Assembly: GCA_000328365.1 (NCBI GenBank)
Contig: KB312312.1
Location: 66,368-130,367, forward strand
DNA: 64,000 nucleotides
Source: Capitella teleta
Lineage: Eukaryota > Annelida > Polychaeta > Capitellidae
Reading direction: 5' to 3'
The notes beneath the pieces were generated by a model. The model saw only the letters and a program-made list of their open reading frames with translations, did not search any database and had not been told where the DNA came from. Made by a program: the position numbers and the translations under genes. Every line of letters starts with the position of its first letter. Position 1 is the stretch's first letter. Below, piece after piece: positions 14,496-25,538 of this stretch.

Positions 14496-15350
14496 ATGAT
14501 TGACGTTCGACTGAGCTCCGGAGCCTCTCTCAAGGGTAACCCAAGGAGGCCAAGCAGCAACGCGCCTCTAGAGAGCCGAAGTTCCCTGTGTTCACAATAC
14601 ATTTCGGATTTCTTCGCTCCATCTGCAAAAATTTGGCCATCAGAGCCATCTTGTTCGGCGTCAACTGCGTCTCCGGATTTATCTGCGTCAAAAGCGAAGG
14701 ATGACGTAATCATACCTATTGCGTATGACATCGGGAAGTATGTTGCTGGTGCTAAGCTATCGGACAAAGAACGTTTGGAAATGATTGAAACAGACTGGAT
14801 TGCGCCTCCTGGGTTTGAATGGCCCAGCAGCACCAGAATGGACCGTGGCAAGGAGAGGAGGAAGTTTCTGGGTCAAAACCACTTTAGCAGTCAGTACAGG
14901 TGCTTTGCTTATTCCCAAACCCATCAAGGAATCTATTGCAAAATATGCGTTCTGTTTGCTCCAAATCAAGTCCATGGTCAAGAACTTGGCAACCTCGTGA
15001 AACAGCCCCTGAAAAAATTTGCGCATCTTACTGGCACAACTGGAAAATTTGACATGCATCTTCGCAATGGGTTTCACAAGTCGTGCGTCACGGCGGCCAT
15101 ACTATTCAAGAAGTCCGTGGAAACTAACAATGATGCTGCTGCACAGCTCAACAGGCAGGAGGCAGACGAGCGCGCAAAAAATCGCAAAGCACTTTTGAGA
15201 ATCATCCAAGCTATTGAATATCACGGACGCCTCGGCCTCCCTCTTCGAGGTCACAGAGACTCTGGAATCCTCGCTGTTGCCGATGGATCGATTAATTATG
15301 ATAATACAGAAAAAGAGCCTCTCTTGTACCATTTTATTAGACCCCTGTGA
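14496..15350 (+). mobile_element. Truncated hAT-like transposase (TTF-type zinc finger and start of DUF4371)
   Basis: An open frame of 284 codons. The N-terminus is low-complexity. Residues of about 115-195 look like the TTF/BED-like finger of hAT and ZMYM-type proteins (YRCFAYSQTHQGIYCKICVL, then HLRNGFHKS). They are followed by the spacer helix and GRLGLPLRGHRDSG, which opens the DUF4371 region. The RNase H-like catalytic core and the C-terminal dimerisation domain are missing, since the frame stops soon after DUF4371 begins. It is therefore a non-autonomous remnant. No inverted repeats or 8-bp target duplication were identified. The long uninterrupted frame suggests it is fairly young. Confidence 0.8.
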
Positions 15351-15644
15351 AGCACTATTGAATGTATTCCCCCAGCATATATAAACCCCCGTCTCCACAC
15401 AATCTAGGCTCCCTGTTCCTTGCTCCCTACCCTGTCCACGACAACCGTGTTTCTATGAGCAGACTCCCTGCTCCCAGCCGTTGGAACTTTTGCCTTTTGA
15501 TGTAGTCAGATTATCAAACCTCTGTGAAACCCATGCCTGTGGCTTCTTCTCCGACTGGTGAGATCTGAGTCAACACGCCAAACCCAGTAGTAGGTGCAAG
15601 GCCTACAACACAGTGGACTGAGGAGCGCCTCACGCTTGCATCGG
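15351..15644. other. Non-coding between hAT remnant and minisatellite
   Basis: Contains no recognisable gene. It is C-rich around 15380-15480. Confidence 0.3.
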
Positions 15645-16018
15645 CATTCAGCACAGATGACCAAGATAACGATGCTCATAGCAAAGGAGATTTGGGCTGA
15701 CATTCAGCACAAAAGACCAAGATAATGATGCTCATAGCAAAGGAGATTTGGGCTGACATTCAGCACAGATGACCAAGATAACGATGCTCATAGCAAAGGA
15801 GATTTGGGCTGACATTCAGCACAGATGACCAAGATAACGATGCTCATAGCAAAGGAGATTTGGGCTGACATTCAGCACTGATGACCAAGATAACGATGGT
15901 CATAGCAAAGGAGATTTGGGCTGACATTCAGCACAGATGACCAAGATAACGATGCTCATAGCAAAGGAGATTTGGGCTGGACATTCAGCACAGATGACCA
16001 AAATAATGATGCTCATTC
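15645..16018 (+). repeat. Minisatellite, 56-bp unit, about 6.7 copies
   Basis: Copies start at 15645, 15701, 15757, 15813, 15869, 15925 and 15982. Each begins CATTCAGCACAGATGACC and runs through GATGCTCATAGC to GATTTGGGCTGA. The first six steps are 56 bp apart or one base longer at the last junction. Units differ at a few positions only, so the array is recent. There is no unique spacer between units, which rules out a CRISPR-like arrangement. Confidence 0.95.
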
Positions 16019-16539
16019 CAGAGTTCTAATAGTAAACAGTACCATTTGCTTATTTTAATTAGATTTAAGCATAATGTACCATAGTATTAAGATCAAAGTC
16101 GACCCACACAGCTCATTTAATTCACAAAGCTGTTGCCATGAATTTAAACATTTTGAAAATGACAAAACATTGCTTATTAAATTTATTATTTTGGCCCAGA
16201 TTCCATATAATGTCTACAGGAGACACTCTGCAGGTGTCCGGGCACACCTTCGAGTAGGCTTCTTCCGGAATCTAAATATTATATGCGCATCGCTTCGACC
16301 GTAAATTTCTGATATTCTTCCATTATCGCTATTTATAATGCGGATGTTATAATTATGAAGGTTTCATTGTGCTATTCAACCTCATTCCTTCGTTGTAAAT
16401 TGCGTCAATCCCTACCACGCGTGTCTACAAAAGTATGTATCTACATATCTCTTGTGGTTGAACATGTGAAATCTGTATATTTGAAGTTTCATGAAGGTCA
16501 TTGCTATGAAATCAATATTAAATATTGATTCAGTCCCTC
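16019..16539. other. Non-coding AT-rich stretch
   Basis: No gene or repeat was recognised between the minisatellite and repeat copy A. Confidence 0.3.
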
Positions 16540-17770
16540 ACAGATATTCTGTCTTCTGAAGAGCAACTGCCCATCTGGGTTTCCACAAGAAGTTGTACCA
16601 AAGGGCCTGACTCAAGCAAGAACAAAGTATCTGTATGAGCAGATCAGACCATTTGTTAGTGCTCAACATGGGGACTTGGTCTGTCCTGCTCCAGCTCCTT
16701 GGCCTAGAGAAGAAGGAGCAGCAGCTGCCACACCTCCAGCTGCTCATGTGAGTGAGCGGGGAAGAGGAGTTCAAACCGACCAAAAGTTAACTACGTCCGT
16801 AGGGACTCAAACGGATGGATATACGTACATTGTCATTTAACCTTACTTTGCCAATACATTAATTCATTTTCTATACCAAAACATACATCTTAAGCATTGT
16901 TTGTTATATTCGTTAATAGTTGTTAGTTCAACAAGTCAATACTCCTGCCACGTGGACACATTTTTTTTTGCTTGGAACGAGATCGGGCTTCCAGTGCATG
17001 ACGCAAATCTTGTTGGGAGGAGATGGCAGATCGAAAACATTGATGAGTTAGCCACATCAGACCTCCGGATTTCGGATGTCCTCACTCCAAGTGTCATCCC
17101 ATCGTGTTCTGTGTGGCCAGGAAAAGCACAAGAATGCCATGTGCTTAACATTTCGCTTGGCTGATGTTATCAGTGATGCTGGGCAAGACGAGTATGACAG
17201 GAGGTATGCATTCATGTCGCAGGTGCTTGCACGATTTGAGGCTGGTAAAGAGTGCATTCTAGTGGATGATCATGAAGCAGGAGCCTATCATTGACATCTT
17301 CATTGGTTCACAGAGCAGTCCCCTCCAGCGTCAGAGCAGCCATCATGATGCACAGCGTCCAAGCAGTCCCCTCCAGCAGCAGTGTCCTCTGCGCTTTCGT
17401 GACGTGAGCGGAGCTCACCTGCTCAACGCCTGCCGTCCAGCTGGTCGTCGATGCAGGGGGAGGCCATGTGGTGCCTGCAAGTCCCTGAACAAAAAATATG
17501 GCGCCCCAAAAGCCAAGTGCCCACGCCTTGAAGCAGATGTGATTGACGCTTCAATTTGCTAAATCTGTGCCAAGGATGAGCCTGCAAAAGGTCTAATGGA
17601 TGGGAGCAGCATTATCAAGTGGACAGAGTGCTCCAGAAACTGTCGTCGTTGGTGCCATGATGTGTGCAATGCTGCAAGTGTTTATCTTTGTGAATTCTGT
17701 GCATTAAGTGTCTACACAGCACACTTTCTGTGTGTTTTATTCAGTCACAAAGAGCAGATATGAGGGCGTA
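16540..17770 (+). mobile_element. Repeat copy A: 3' part of an unclassified element with a PHD-like finger
   Basis: The left part encodes a frame with TKYLYEQIRPFVSAQ, which matches the C-terminus of the DNCxGQNKN-type element at 20-22 kb (REYLYHQIRPFVSPT), followed by GVQTDQKLTTSVGTQTD. From about 16786 onward the DNA is nearly identical to copy B at 23.7-24.8 kb. Near 17460-17710 a frame reads CGACKSLNKKYGAPKAKC. After one stop, which copy B shares, it continues CAKDEPAKG, then KWTECSRNCRRWCHDVC and YLCEFC. The Cys/His spacing fits a PHD-like zinc finger. Copy A lacks a 13-base stretch that B keeps, and keeps about 45 bases that B lacks. The element class is unknown. Confidence 0.6.
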
Positions 17771-17935
17771 GACGGGGAAGAGGCCGAACACAGGAAAGGA
17801 AATTGGTGTTTTACGGCACACCAACACTAACGTGTGTTATATGGTGCCAAATATGTTTGGGTTATAAGAAATAAAGGCTTTCCAGCAATAAATAGGAATA
17901 TCTGAAACACAGGATGAAGCCCCTGATATCAGATA
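17771..17935. other. Short spacer, non-coding
   Basis: Separates repeat copy A from the LTR-element fossil. Nothing was recognised. Confidence 0.3.
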
Positions 17936-19000
17936 AGACTATTAAAAATATACATGTTTAATTAATTTCTTTTTATTTCACAGATTGTTGCAGGCGCACT
18001 GGTGTTCTTACGACTTACAGTCGATCAAAGACTCAATCAATCGAAGCCGTAGATTATGCCCGTCGAGAGACTACATTAACTGATTATTTGACCCCTAAAC
18101 CCATCGTAGCTGTCAACAAGCCAAAGCTGAAGCAGGCTCCTGACCTTTCAGCTGATTTCCAAAAGTTAAGCGATGAATTGGCGTCAGTTAAAGCTGCTGT
18201 TGTGGTTTCGGTCCAATCAGTAAAGTGTCATCATTGTGGAAAGACTGGCCACATGGCAAAAGAGGGTAAGGTCAAACCCAAACCATTGAATACGTGCTTT
18301 CGGTGTCAAAAGCCTGGCCATTCCGCCGATGGCTGCACAGCTCCGCCACCGCGCAGACCCTGCCCAATTTGTCGAGAAGCACACTGGGCGTATGACTGTC
18401 CCCGCCGGCAGCCTGTTGCTGCCAGGCAGGAAAACTAGCAACCCCATCTGCTCAGGCGCACGTGGCTGGGGTTGATACAAGCGCCACAAGCTCTGTAAAT
18501 ATTTCACCTTCAGGTCACGCGCGACCTCATGCATTGTTACCAGTGAACGGTTGTCAAACCAGAGCACTCCTTCATACTGGTAGCACTCATACTCTCATTG
18601 ATCATTCATTCTTTTCTACTCTTCCTCAAAAGCACCCTTTGACCTCTCCTCCTCGATTGTTGTCCATCTCTGGTGATGAGTTACAAACTGTAGGTCATAC
18701 CTTGGTTACCCTTGCCGGACGCCTTGTAAATGCAGTTGTTTGTGTCATTGATCTCACACAACAGATTATACACTTCCCTGAGTCTAGCTATCCTGTGACG
18801 TTAAGTGAGGAAACCTTGGCATCATGTAGCGTTAGCATTGTGCCAAGAGCGCGATCCCTTGAGGTTCAAACTGTGTTGGATAAGTTGGTGGAACATTTGT
18901 TCCAGAATACATTTAAGAACCAGGAGAGATTCCTGACACGCCATTGGAGGAACATTTATTCCAAGATCTTGGCAATGCGCCAATAATTTAGAATTTGGCA
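17936..19000 (+). mobile_element. LTR-retrotransposon fossil: gag zinc knuckles and protease region
   Basis: A fragment of an LTR retrotransposon, probably of the Gypsy or BEL type. The first open part (about 18088-18438) ends in a cluster of CCHC-type zinc knuckles, as in gag nucleocapsid. The second (about 18462-18986) resembles a retropepsin-like protease region. Reverse transcriptase, RNase H and integrase are not present, and no LTR pair was found, so the element is broken and incomplete. Its age is hard to judge. The open stretches are moderately long, which suggests it is not very ancient. It sits inside a cluster of other elements. Confidence 0.7.
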
Positions 19001-19211
19001 ACTCGCCAGCGAACATTTGTTCCCACTTGACACGAAGCCAAGGCCATTAGCTTGCGATGCCTCGTCACAACGCAACGTGGTAAGCAGAATCATAACTTAA
19101 GATCATAGAGTACAATCATAAGGAAAAATAGCGCAATGTATAAAACTATAAAATTAGAAACTTCCAGCATACAAGAACAGGATACTTAGAAAAGAAATTC
19201 ATTACACAAAA

Positions 19212-19358
19212 ATGGCAGAAGCACAACTCTTTCTCTGCAGAGTTTGCGAAGAAGGTTTCAGATCTGCCTCGCGGCTTCGTTTGCACGAAGCTGCGTGCAA
19301 AAGCAAGAAACTAAAGAGATGCTACGAGTTAGCACAGGAGAACAAAACAATTAAGTAA
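19212..19358 (+). CDS. Small ORF encoding a single zinc-finger-like domain (48 aa)
   Basis: A 48-codon frame starting ATG at 19212. It reads FLCRVCEEGFRSASRLRLHE followed by AACKSKK, giving C-x2-C-x5-F-x5-L-x2-H-x3-C. This is the layout of a C2HC or C2H2-type finger. The tail is basic. There is no intron, and it lies between the LTR fossil and the inverted-repeat element. It could be a genuine micro-peptide, the first exon of a larger spliced gene, or part of a mobile element. I do not recognise it, and expression is unknown. Confidence 0.4.
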   Translation: MAEAQLFLCRVCEEGFRSASRLRLHEAACKSKKLKRCYELAQENKTIK

Positions 19359-19821
19359 ATTGCTTAATTTGCTCAACCAGTTACAAGTAGCAGTAAGTTC
19401 GAAACACAGATTTATAGTTAAGTTACAATTCAAATTGTTTGTATCACCTAGCATGTTGTATCTAGGTTAGTGTTGAAAATATTTGTTAGAAATTTACTGG
19501 ATGTCTCGTTTGAATTTTTAATGTCACATAGTATATAAAAATTGTGTTGCAATCTCGCGTGTGTTGGTCGAGGGTCAGAGTAAATTAGGACGACACTCGC
19601 CGAGTTTGGCACGTGTCGAGATTAAAGAGAAGGATTTAAAAAAACAAAGCTGGCAGTACTCAAGGCAGATCTACCACGGACTCCCAACCTTCACACATCT
19701 ACCACGGAATACAAGCGCACAAGGATGCAGTGAGCAGGAGAGGAGGTAGAGTTGCCAGAGTGCCAGTATAGCAATGCAGTATAGCTAATAGTACCAATAT
19801 GAAGAAATCTTTGAGTGAAAC

Positions 19822-19886
19822 TTTACCAATTATATTTCATTTTATAAAGCATAATATGCTTTATAAAATGAAATATAATTGGTAAA
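19822..19886. repeat. 65-bp near-perfect palindrome (32-bp arms, 1-bp centre)
   Basis: The arm 19822-19853 begins TTTACCAATTATATTTC, and its exact reverse complement occupies 19855-19886 after a single A. The right arm is the left terminal inverted repeat of the element that follows. The left arm belongs to a 57-bp block (19797-19853) that is repeated at that element's far end (22516-22572). The palindrome is thus a right end abutting a left end. Confidence 0.95.
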
Positions 19887-22572
19887 TCTTCTCCAGGCTG
19901 CGAAAGACCACAGGTGATTAAATTGTCTCCTATTCATTTGGACAATACCTATCCATGTTTTAATGCAGTTGCTCATGCAAGCATCGAAATGGCCAACCAT
20001 GCTACACATACTTCACCCCAGAGGAGCTGGCCACCTCAAAAATGACCACGGCCTCCCTCCTATTCCGTAAGTTGATTTAATTGATTTGTTGCATAGCAAT
20101 CTCCACTGTCTTGTATCAGGTGAACAAAATATGCTGCTATTGGGCATTATCTCTGCCGGCATTAACATGTCGCCCATGACAGCACGTTCTAAGAAAAAAT
20201 CGCAGACACAGAGAAGACGTGCTCGGACAAGATACTTTTACCAGGGAAAGCAGTTGTGCGTCACAACTTTTGGATTCTTGTACAAGTGAGTACATTGTTC
20301 CCGATGATGCAACAAATTACTGACTTTTGATTTCTCTTTCAGTGTTTGCTATGATCGTATTCAGCGCCTTTCGGCTCATTATCAGCAGAATGGCCTCTGC
20401 CCTGTTGAGAGCCAGAAGAGAGGGGCGCATGGCCACAAGAAGGCGCTCTCATTTGAGGATATCAGCAGGGTCGTCAACTTCTTGAAAACGTACGCGGAGG
20501 ACCATGCTTTGGTGCTGCCTGGTGGGGTGCCAGGATTTTGGCGAGACAATGTTGTGCTTTTGCCATCATCACACACTAAAACTTTTGTGTATGGCAAGTA
20601 CAAGGAGTCCATCAGAGATGGTAAATATAATTTTTGGCATGAGAATAAAGTCGCATGAATCTTTTTCCCTCCAGATCAGCGCATGGTTGGAAAATCGAGC
20701 TTCTTCTCACTCTGGAAGCAGCTAGTACCGCATGTACTAGCCTGCCGCCCAATGACGGATCTGTGCTGGGATGCCAGCAAAGCATGCAACTGATTTATCG
20801 AAGTGGGAATCTGTCGGAGGAAGAAAAAAGGTACAGGTTGATCCACATTGAATAATGGCTGTTATCTTTACTGTTATTTTCATTTCAGTGCAAAGCTCAG
20901 CAAGATGGAGAGTCACCTGTCCCGAGTTCGAGAAGAAAGAGCATTCTACAAAGAGCTGTTGGAGGAGTCTAAGAAGACCTGCAAAGACCTGGCCATCTCT
21001 GAGCTGGAGCAGAGCGCTCCCTGCAGCCGCCCGGTCTCCATGCACTATTCTTTTGATTATGCACAGCAAGTTCACCTGCCTAGTGATCCCTTGCAGCCTG
21101 GCCCAATGTACTTTCTCACGCCAAGGAAGTTGGGGCTGTTTGGCGTTTGCTGCGAAGGGATCCCTAAGCAGGTTAACTTCCTTGTTGACGAAGCCCATTG
21201 CACCTCGAAGGGGTCGAACGCGGTGTGTTCCTTTTTCCATTTCTTCTTGGAGAACTATGGTCTTGGGGAGACTGATGTCCACCTCCACTGCGACAATTGT
21301 TCAGGACAGAATAAAAATAATTTTGTACTTTACTACCTCGCGTGGAGAGTGGCCATGGGTCTTCACAAGACTATTAAGATCCAAAGTCGATTCACAAGAG
21401 TGCATGGAGTCGGTGGTGAAGGGGAGCGCTGCCTGCAACATCGCCCAACCTATTGGAAGGAAAGACGGTCGTTGTCCCGGTCTACGCTTGGAATGCCCAT
21501 CTGTCTCCACATGGCCAACACACGAAGGGCATCAAAGAAAACCACCATTTCAAGTAAGGATCAGGAAATTGGGGAAAGATTCTGTGATTTAACAGGAGAT
21601 TTGTTTTAGGTTCGACTCTGGTCATCCCGGCGTTGTTTGGTATTCGATCAAGGCTGATGGTCCCTAGCAGCAGTGGAGGCTGTTCAAAAATCTAGAATCT
21701 CTCCCATCTGCTCCACCTGTGCCATGCCAACCGCCAGGACTTCCCAAGAAGCGCAGAGAATATCTCTACCACCAGATCCGGCCTTTCGTCTCTCCCACAT
21801 TCCAAGACGTCACCACCCCTCATCCGGACATCATCGCAGAGAACTTTGCTGCTTACACTAAAAGTCATCATCCTCCATCTCCTCCTCCTCCATCTCCTCC
21901 TCCTCCACCTCCTCCACCTCCTCCTGCAACTGCTGCACCAACCAAGACTTCCAAGCGACGTAAATCTTCCGACTCGGCTACCGCAAGGAAGCCCCGTGCA
22001 GCCAAAGCTCAAAAGAAAAAAAAATAAAGTGCTTCAGTCTAATTCAAATGATGTCTTCCTCTCCCTCATATGATTTGTATATCTTGTTTTTTACTGTTAG
22101 TATCATTTTGGGGGGGTTGTATAGTGTTGACATCCATTTTCAGACTTGCGATACAGAGTACCCGAATTTACCCATGCTAATGAATTTCTGAAGTCTTTGC
22201 CTCACTTGCATGCTTACTATACTTGGGGGACTGATAGCTCATACTGCCATGAGTCCGTGTTGAAAAAATGATGAGGATAGCATGATTACAAGCCAAGATA
22301 TGGACAAATGAATGATGCCAAACTTTGAACGCGATTTTCTCGTTTCGGAGTTTTTCAGCATGGCAACGCTAAAATGGTCATAACTTTGTGACCGGTTAAC
22401 ATTTTTTAATAATTTTTTCACCAAAATGCTCCACAGAACCTGCCCGATCTACCAGCCAAATAACTCAAAAAAGTAGATTTTGACCCATATCCAGGTTTTG
22501 AGCGTGGAGCCTCACATATGAAGAAATATTTGAGTGAAACTTTACCAATTATATTTCACTTTATAAAGCATA
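19855..22572 (+). mobile_element. Intron-bearing inverted-repeat element, DNCxGQNKN (DUF7869-like) family
   Basis: A 2.7-kb unit bounded by 32-bp inverted repeats (19855-19886 and 22541-22572, one mismatch). Inside are several exons of one gene (+). A Cys-rich start (CKHRNGQPCYTYFTPEEL) is followed by GIISAGINMSPMTARSKKKS, a helical region with GVPGFWRDNVVLLPS, and a coiled-coil segment around 20900. Then come FLVDEAH, HLHCDNCSGQNKNNFVLYYL and WNAHLSP. It ends in REYLYHQIRPFVSPT and a Pro-rich, Lys-rich tail at 22027. The DNC.GQNKNN block recurs in many aquatic-animal repeats and resembles an RNase H-like nuclease fold. That functional reading is inference. Introns have normal GT-AG ends. The copy carries about three breaks, so it is decayed. 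Function and superfamily are uncertain. Confidence 0.7.
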
Positions 22573-23321
22573 TGTGGGAGACATCCAGTTTAGTCTACCT
22601 TAGTTAAATGATATAATTCTAAATTTACATTTACTTTGTGTATATTGGAAATTATCGATTAAAATATAATTATATATATATACATCGCCTCTTGGGTTTT
22701 CTTACAAAGGTTTACATTGTAAATTGAGAAGACCCAAGCCCGAATAGACAGACAATTTCAATATTGTTTTAGTAAAAGTGGATGAACTAATATACATTTT
22801 TACATTGGAACCTCTGACTTAAAGACACTAGTTAACAGATTAATTAAATTAAAGAATTTTCATGCCGATGAGTTTTCAGTTTGTTGATGTTCTTAAAACC
22901 TGAGAATCAGGAATTGTTTAGAACAATTCATGAACTCATTTACCATGAGGGAGCAGAAAAAGCTATTGCCTTAATTAAAGCAGAGGGATTTCCTGAACCT
23001 TTAGTTGCTTTGACTGAAAAGTATATTCGGGATTTGTATCAGTAAAGTCTTGACATAACGGTCCACGACAAAGTGAAGGGCTTCATGCTAACTTCAGAGA
23101 TAATGAAATAAGTGAGTTATTTGTTTGAAATTGAGGGAATGATACTATAAATAATATAATGATAATATAAATAAACGAATATTTGTTTGTCATAATAATA
23201 AGAAAATGTTGAACTGGGTTCGAGATTAGTTGAAGTACTCTCTGATGGTTGTAATCGAGGAGTAATCAAGTGAAATTGTTCAAGTTCCACCCATACCTGT
23301 TTCCGGTTTTTTATTGAGTGA
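22573..23321. other. Non-coding, AT-rich
   Basis: Contains a short TA microsatellite near 22668-22682. No gene was recognised. Confidence 0.35.
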
Positions 23322-23372
23322 GTGATGGGGTTTTACGGCTCCACCCAATCCGATCGGACGATACGGGCGCCA
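23322..23372 (-). repeat. SINE tail fragment, antisense
   Basis: The sequence GGGGTTTTACGGCTCCACCC and the following GGGCGCCAG match, in reverse complement, the 3' end of the complete SINE at 35461-35790. Only about 50 bases remain. Confidence 0.75.
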
Positions 23373-23639
23373 GCCCGTTTTTGATTGAGGTTTTCCCCTC
23401 ATTTAATGGTCAGCCTTAGATAACAATTTTCTTTTGTGTTATAATCATTATTGTTTAATCGTGGTTAATATGGCGGATGCTTTACCCGGGCATGTTCCTC
23501 CCTATGTTCCTCCCGAGTTTTTAAGTACATTAAAAACTTGCAGTGTTAACAAGCATTCGTGACGAGCTTGTCGTGCAGGGAATCTGCAATGCGGCAGCAG
23601 TCGGGTAAATACATAATTGTTGTAGGGTACACTTGTTTT
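23373..23639. other. Non-coding
   Basis: Nothing was recognised between the SINE fragment and repeat copy B. Confidence 0.3.
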
Positions 23640-24840
23640 CAAGCTTATCATTACAGGCCAGACACAGCAGAGGTCGGAGTTCAGACCAACCAAAAGTTAA
23701 CCACGTCCGTAGGGACTCAAACGGATGGATATACGTACATTGTCATCTAACCTTACTTTGCCAATACATTAATTCACTTTCTATACCAAAAGTTAACCAC
23801 GTCCGTAGGGACTCAAACGGATGGATATACGTACATTGTCATTTAACCTTACTTTGCCAATACATTAATTCATTTTCTATACCAAAAGTTAACCACGTCC
23901 GTAGGGACTCAAACGGATGGATATACGTACATTGTCATTTAACCTTACTTTGCCAATACATTAATTCACTTTCTATACCAAAACATACATCTTAAGCATT
24001 GTTTGTTATATTCGTTAATAGTTGTTAGTTCAACAAGTCAATGCTCCTGCCACGTGGGCACATTTTTTTTTGCTTGGAACGAGATCAGGCTTCCAGTGCA
24101 TGACGCAAATCTTGTTGGGAGGAGATGGCAGATCGAAAACATTGATGAGTTTCATCGTGTGTGCAGCCACATCAGACCTCCGGATTTCGGATGTCCTCAC
24201 TCCAAGTGTCATCCCATCGTGTTCTGAGTCGCCAGGAAAGGCACATGAATGCCATGTGCTTAACATTTCGCTTGGCTGATGTTATCAGTGATGCTGGGCA
24301 AGACGAGTATGACAGGAAGTATGCATTCATGTCGCAGGTGCTTGCACGATTTGAGGCTGGTAAAGAGTGCATTCTAGTGGATGATCATGATGCAGGAGCC
24401 TGTCATTGACATCTTCAATGGTTCACAGAGCAGTCCCCTCCAGCGTCAGAGCAGCCATCATGATGCACAGCGTCCAAGCAGTCCCCTCCAGCAGCAGTGC
24501 CCTCTGTGCTGTGTCCAGCTGGTCGTCGATGCAGGGGGAGGCCATGTGGTGCCTGCAAGTCCCTGAACAAAAAATATGGCGCCCCAAAAGCCAAGTGCCC
24601 ACGCCTTGAAGCAGATGTGATTGACGCTTCAATTTGCTAAATCTGTGCCAAGGATGAGCCTGCAAAAGGTCTAATGGATGGGAGCAGCATTATCAAGTGG
24701 ACAGAGTGCTCCAGAAACTGTCGTCGTTGGTGCCATGATGTGTGCAATGCTGCAAGTGTTTATCTTTGTGAATTCTGTGCATTAAGTGTCTACACAGCAC
24801 ACTTTCTGTGTGTTTTTTTCAGTCACAAAGAGCAGATATG
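23640..24840 (+). mobile_element. Repeat copy B, with an internal 96-bp triplication
   Basis: The second copy of the element at 16.5-17.8 kb, in the same orientation and nearly identical over about 1 kb. It opens with a frame reading GVQTNQKLTTSVGTQTD. A 96-bp unit beginning AAAAGTTAACCACGTCCG is repeated three times (starts at 23692, 23788 and 23884), where copy A has one. The PHD-like Cys/His pattern near 24545-24790 is preserved, with the same single stop as copy A, so that stop predates the duplication. Copies A and B flank the 18-23.5 kb element cluster as direct repeats. Confidence 0.7.
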
Positions 24841-25538
24841 AATGCCATAGTGTATAGTGAGTTTGAATGGGTACTATAGTTGCAGCAGATTACTAAAGCT
24901 TATTTCTTCATGATAACCAACCAAAACAATATCTTGCTCGAAAAGCTATCTGCTGGAATCAACAATGACGCCCAAACTTCCTGCACCAAGAGAAAATTGC
25001 AAGTTGATAGGCGACACCAAAGAACAACATTTTACCTGGAAGGCCACTAATAGTACTAATAGTACTATTATCTAATAGTACTATTATCTATTGGCCACTA
25101 ATAGTACTAATATCTGATGTTTGCAGAGGAACGAATCATTGAAGGGAGCCCTTCTTCGCCACTCATGGAAGGATCTCCTACCGAACACTAACTTGTCAAC
25201 CCATGACTGATCTCTACTAGACTTGCCAACTCAACATGAATCTAATATACAGAAGGGTTGAAAATAGACGAGTCACAAAAGAGGTAATGTGACTTGCTCT
25301 TCAATTTGCATGAATATTCCATTATATTTTTGTCTATGTACAGTGAACGCTTGAAAGGACAGGAGCTCCATCTAAAGAGAGGGAAGGAGGAGAGGGCTGA
25401 GTACCAGAGAATGACAACACAAACTCAATTAAAATTAAGGCTTAAAGCTAGGAAGAATCACAGACAACAGAGATGTACTTGGTATGACTAGATGTGACCA
25501 GCACAAAAGTAAAGATGTGACCAGCACAAATGTACATT
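24841..25538. other. Non-coding with a small palindromic AT cluster
   Basis: Near 25045-25115 the words AATAGTACTAATAGTACT and TATTATCTAATAGTAC alternate and are self-complementary. No gene was recognised. Confidence 0.4.

Noticed and set aside
15645-16018. CRISPR-like array
   Set aside because: The repeats are directly tandem with no unique spacers and the genome is animal. It is a minisatellite.
18889-19025. Three GGAACATTTGTTCC-like palindromes as hormone-receptor sites
   Set aside because: Their spacing within the half-site pair is two bases, not the usual three, and they lie at the edge of a mobile-element fossil.
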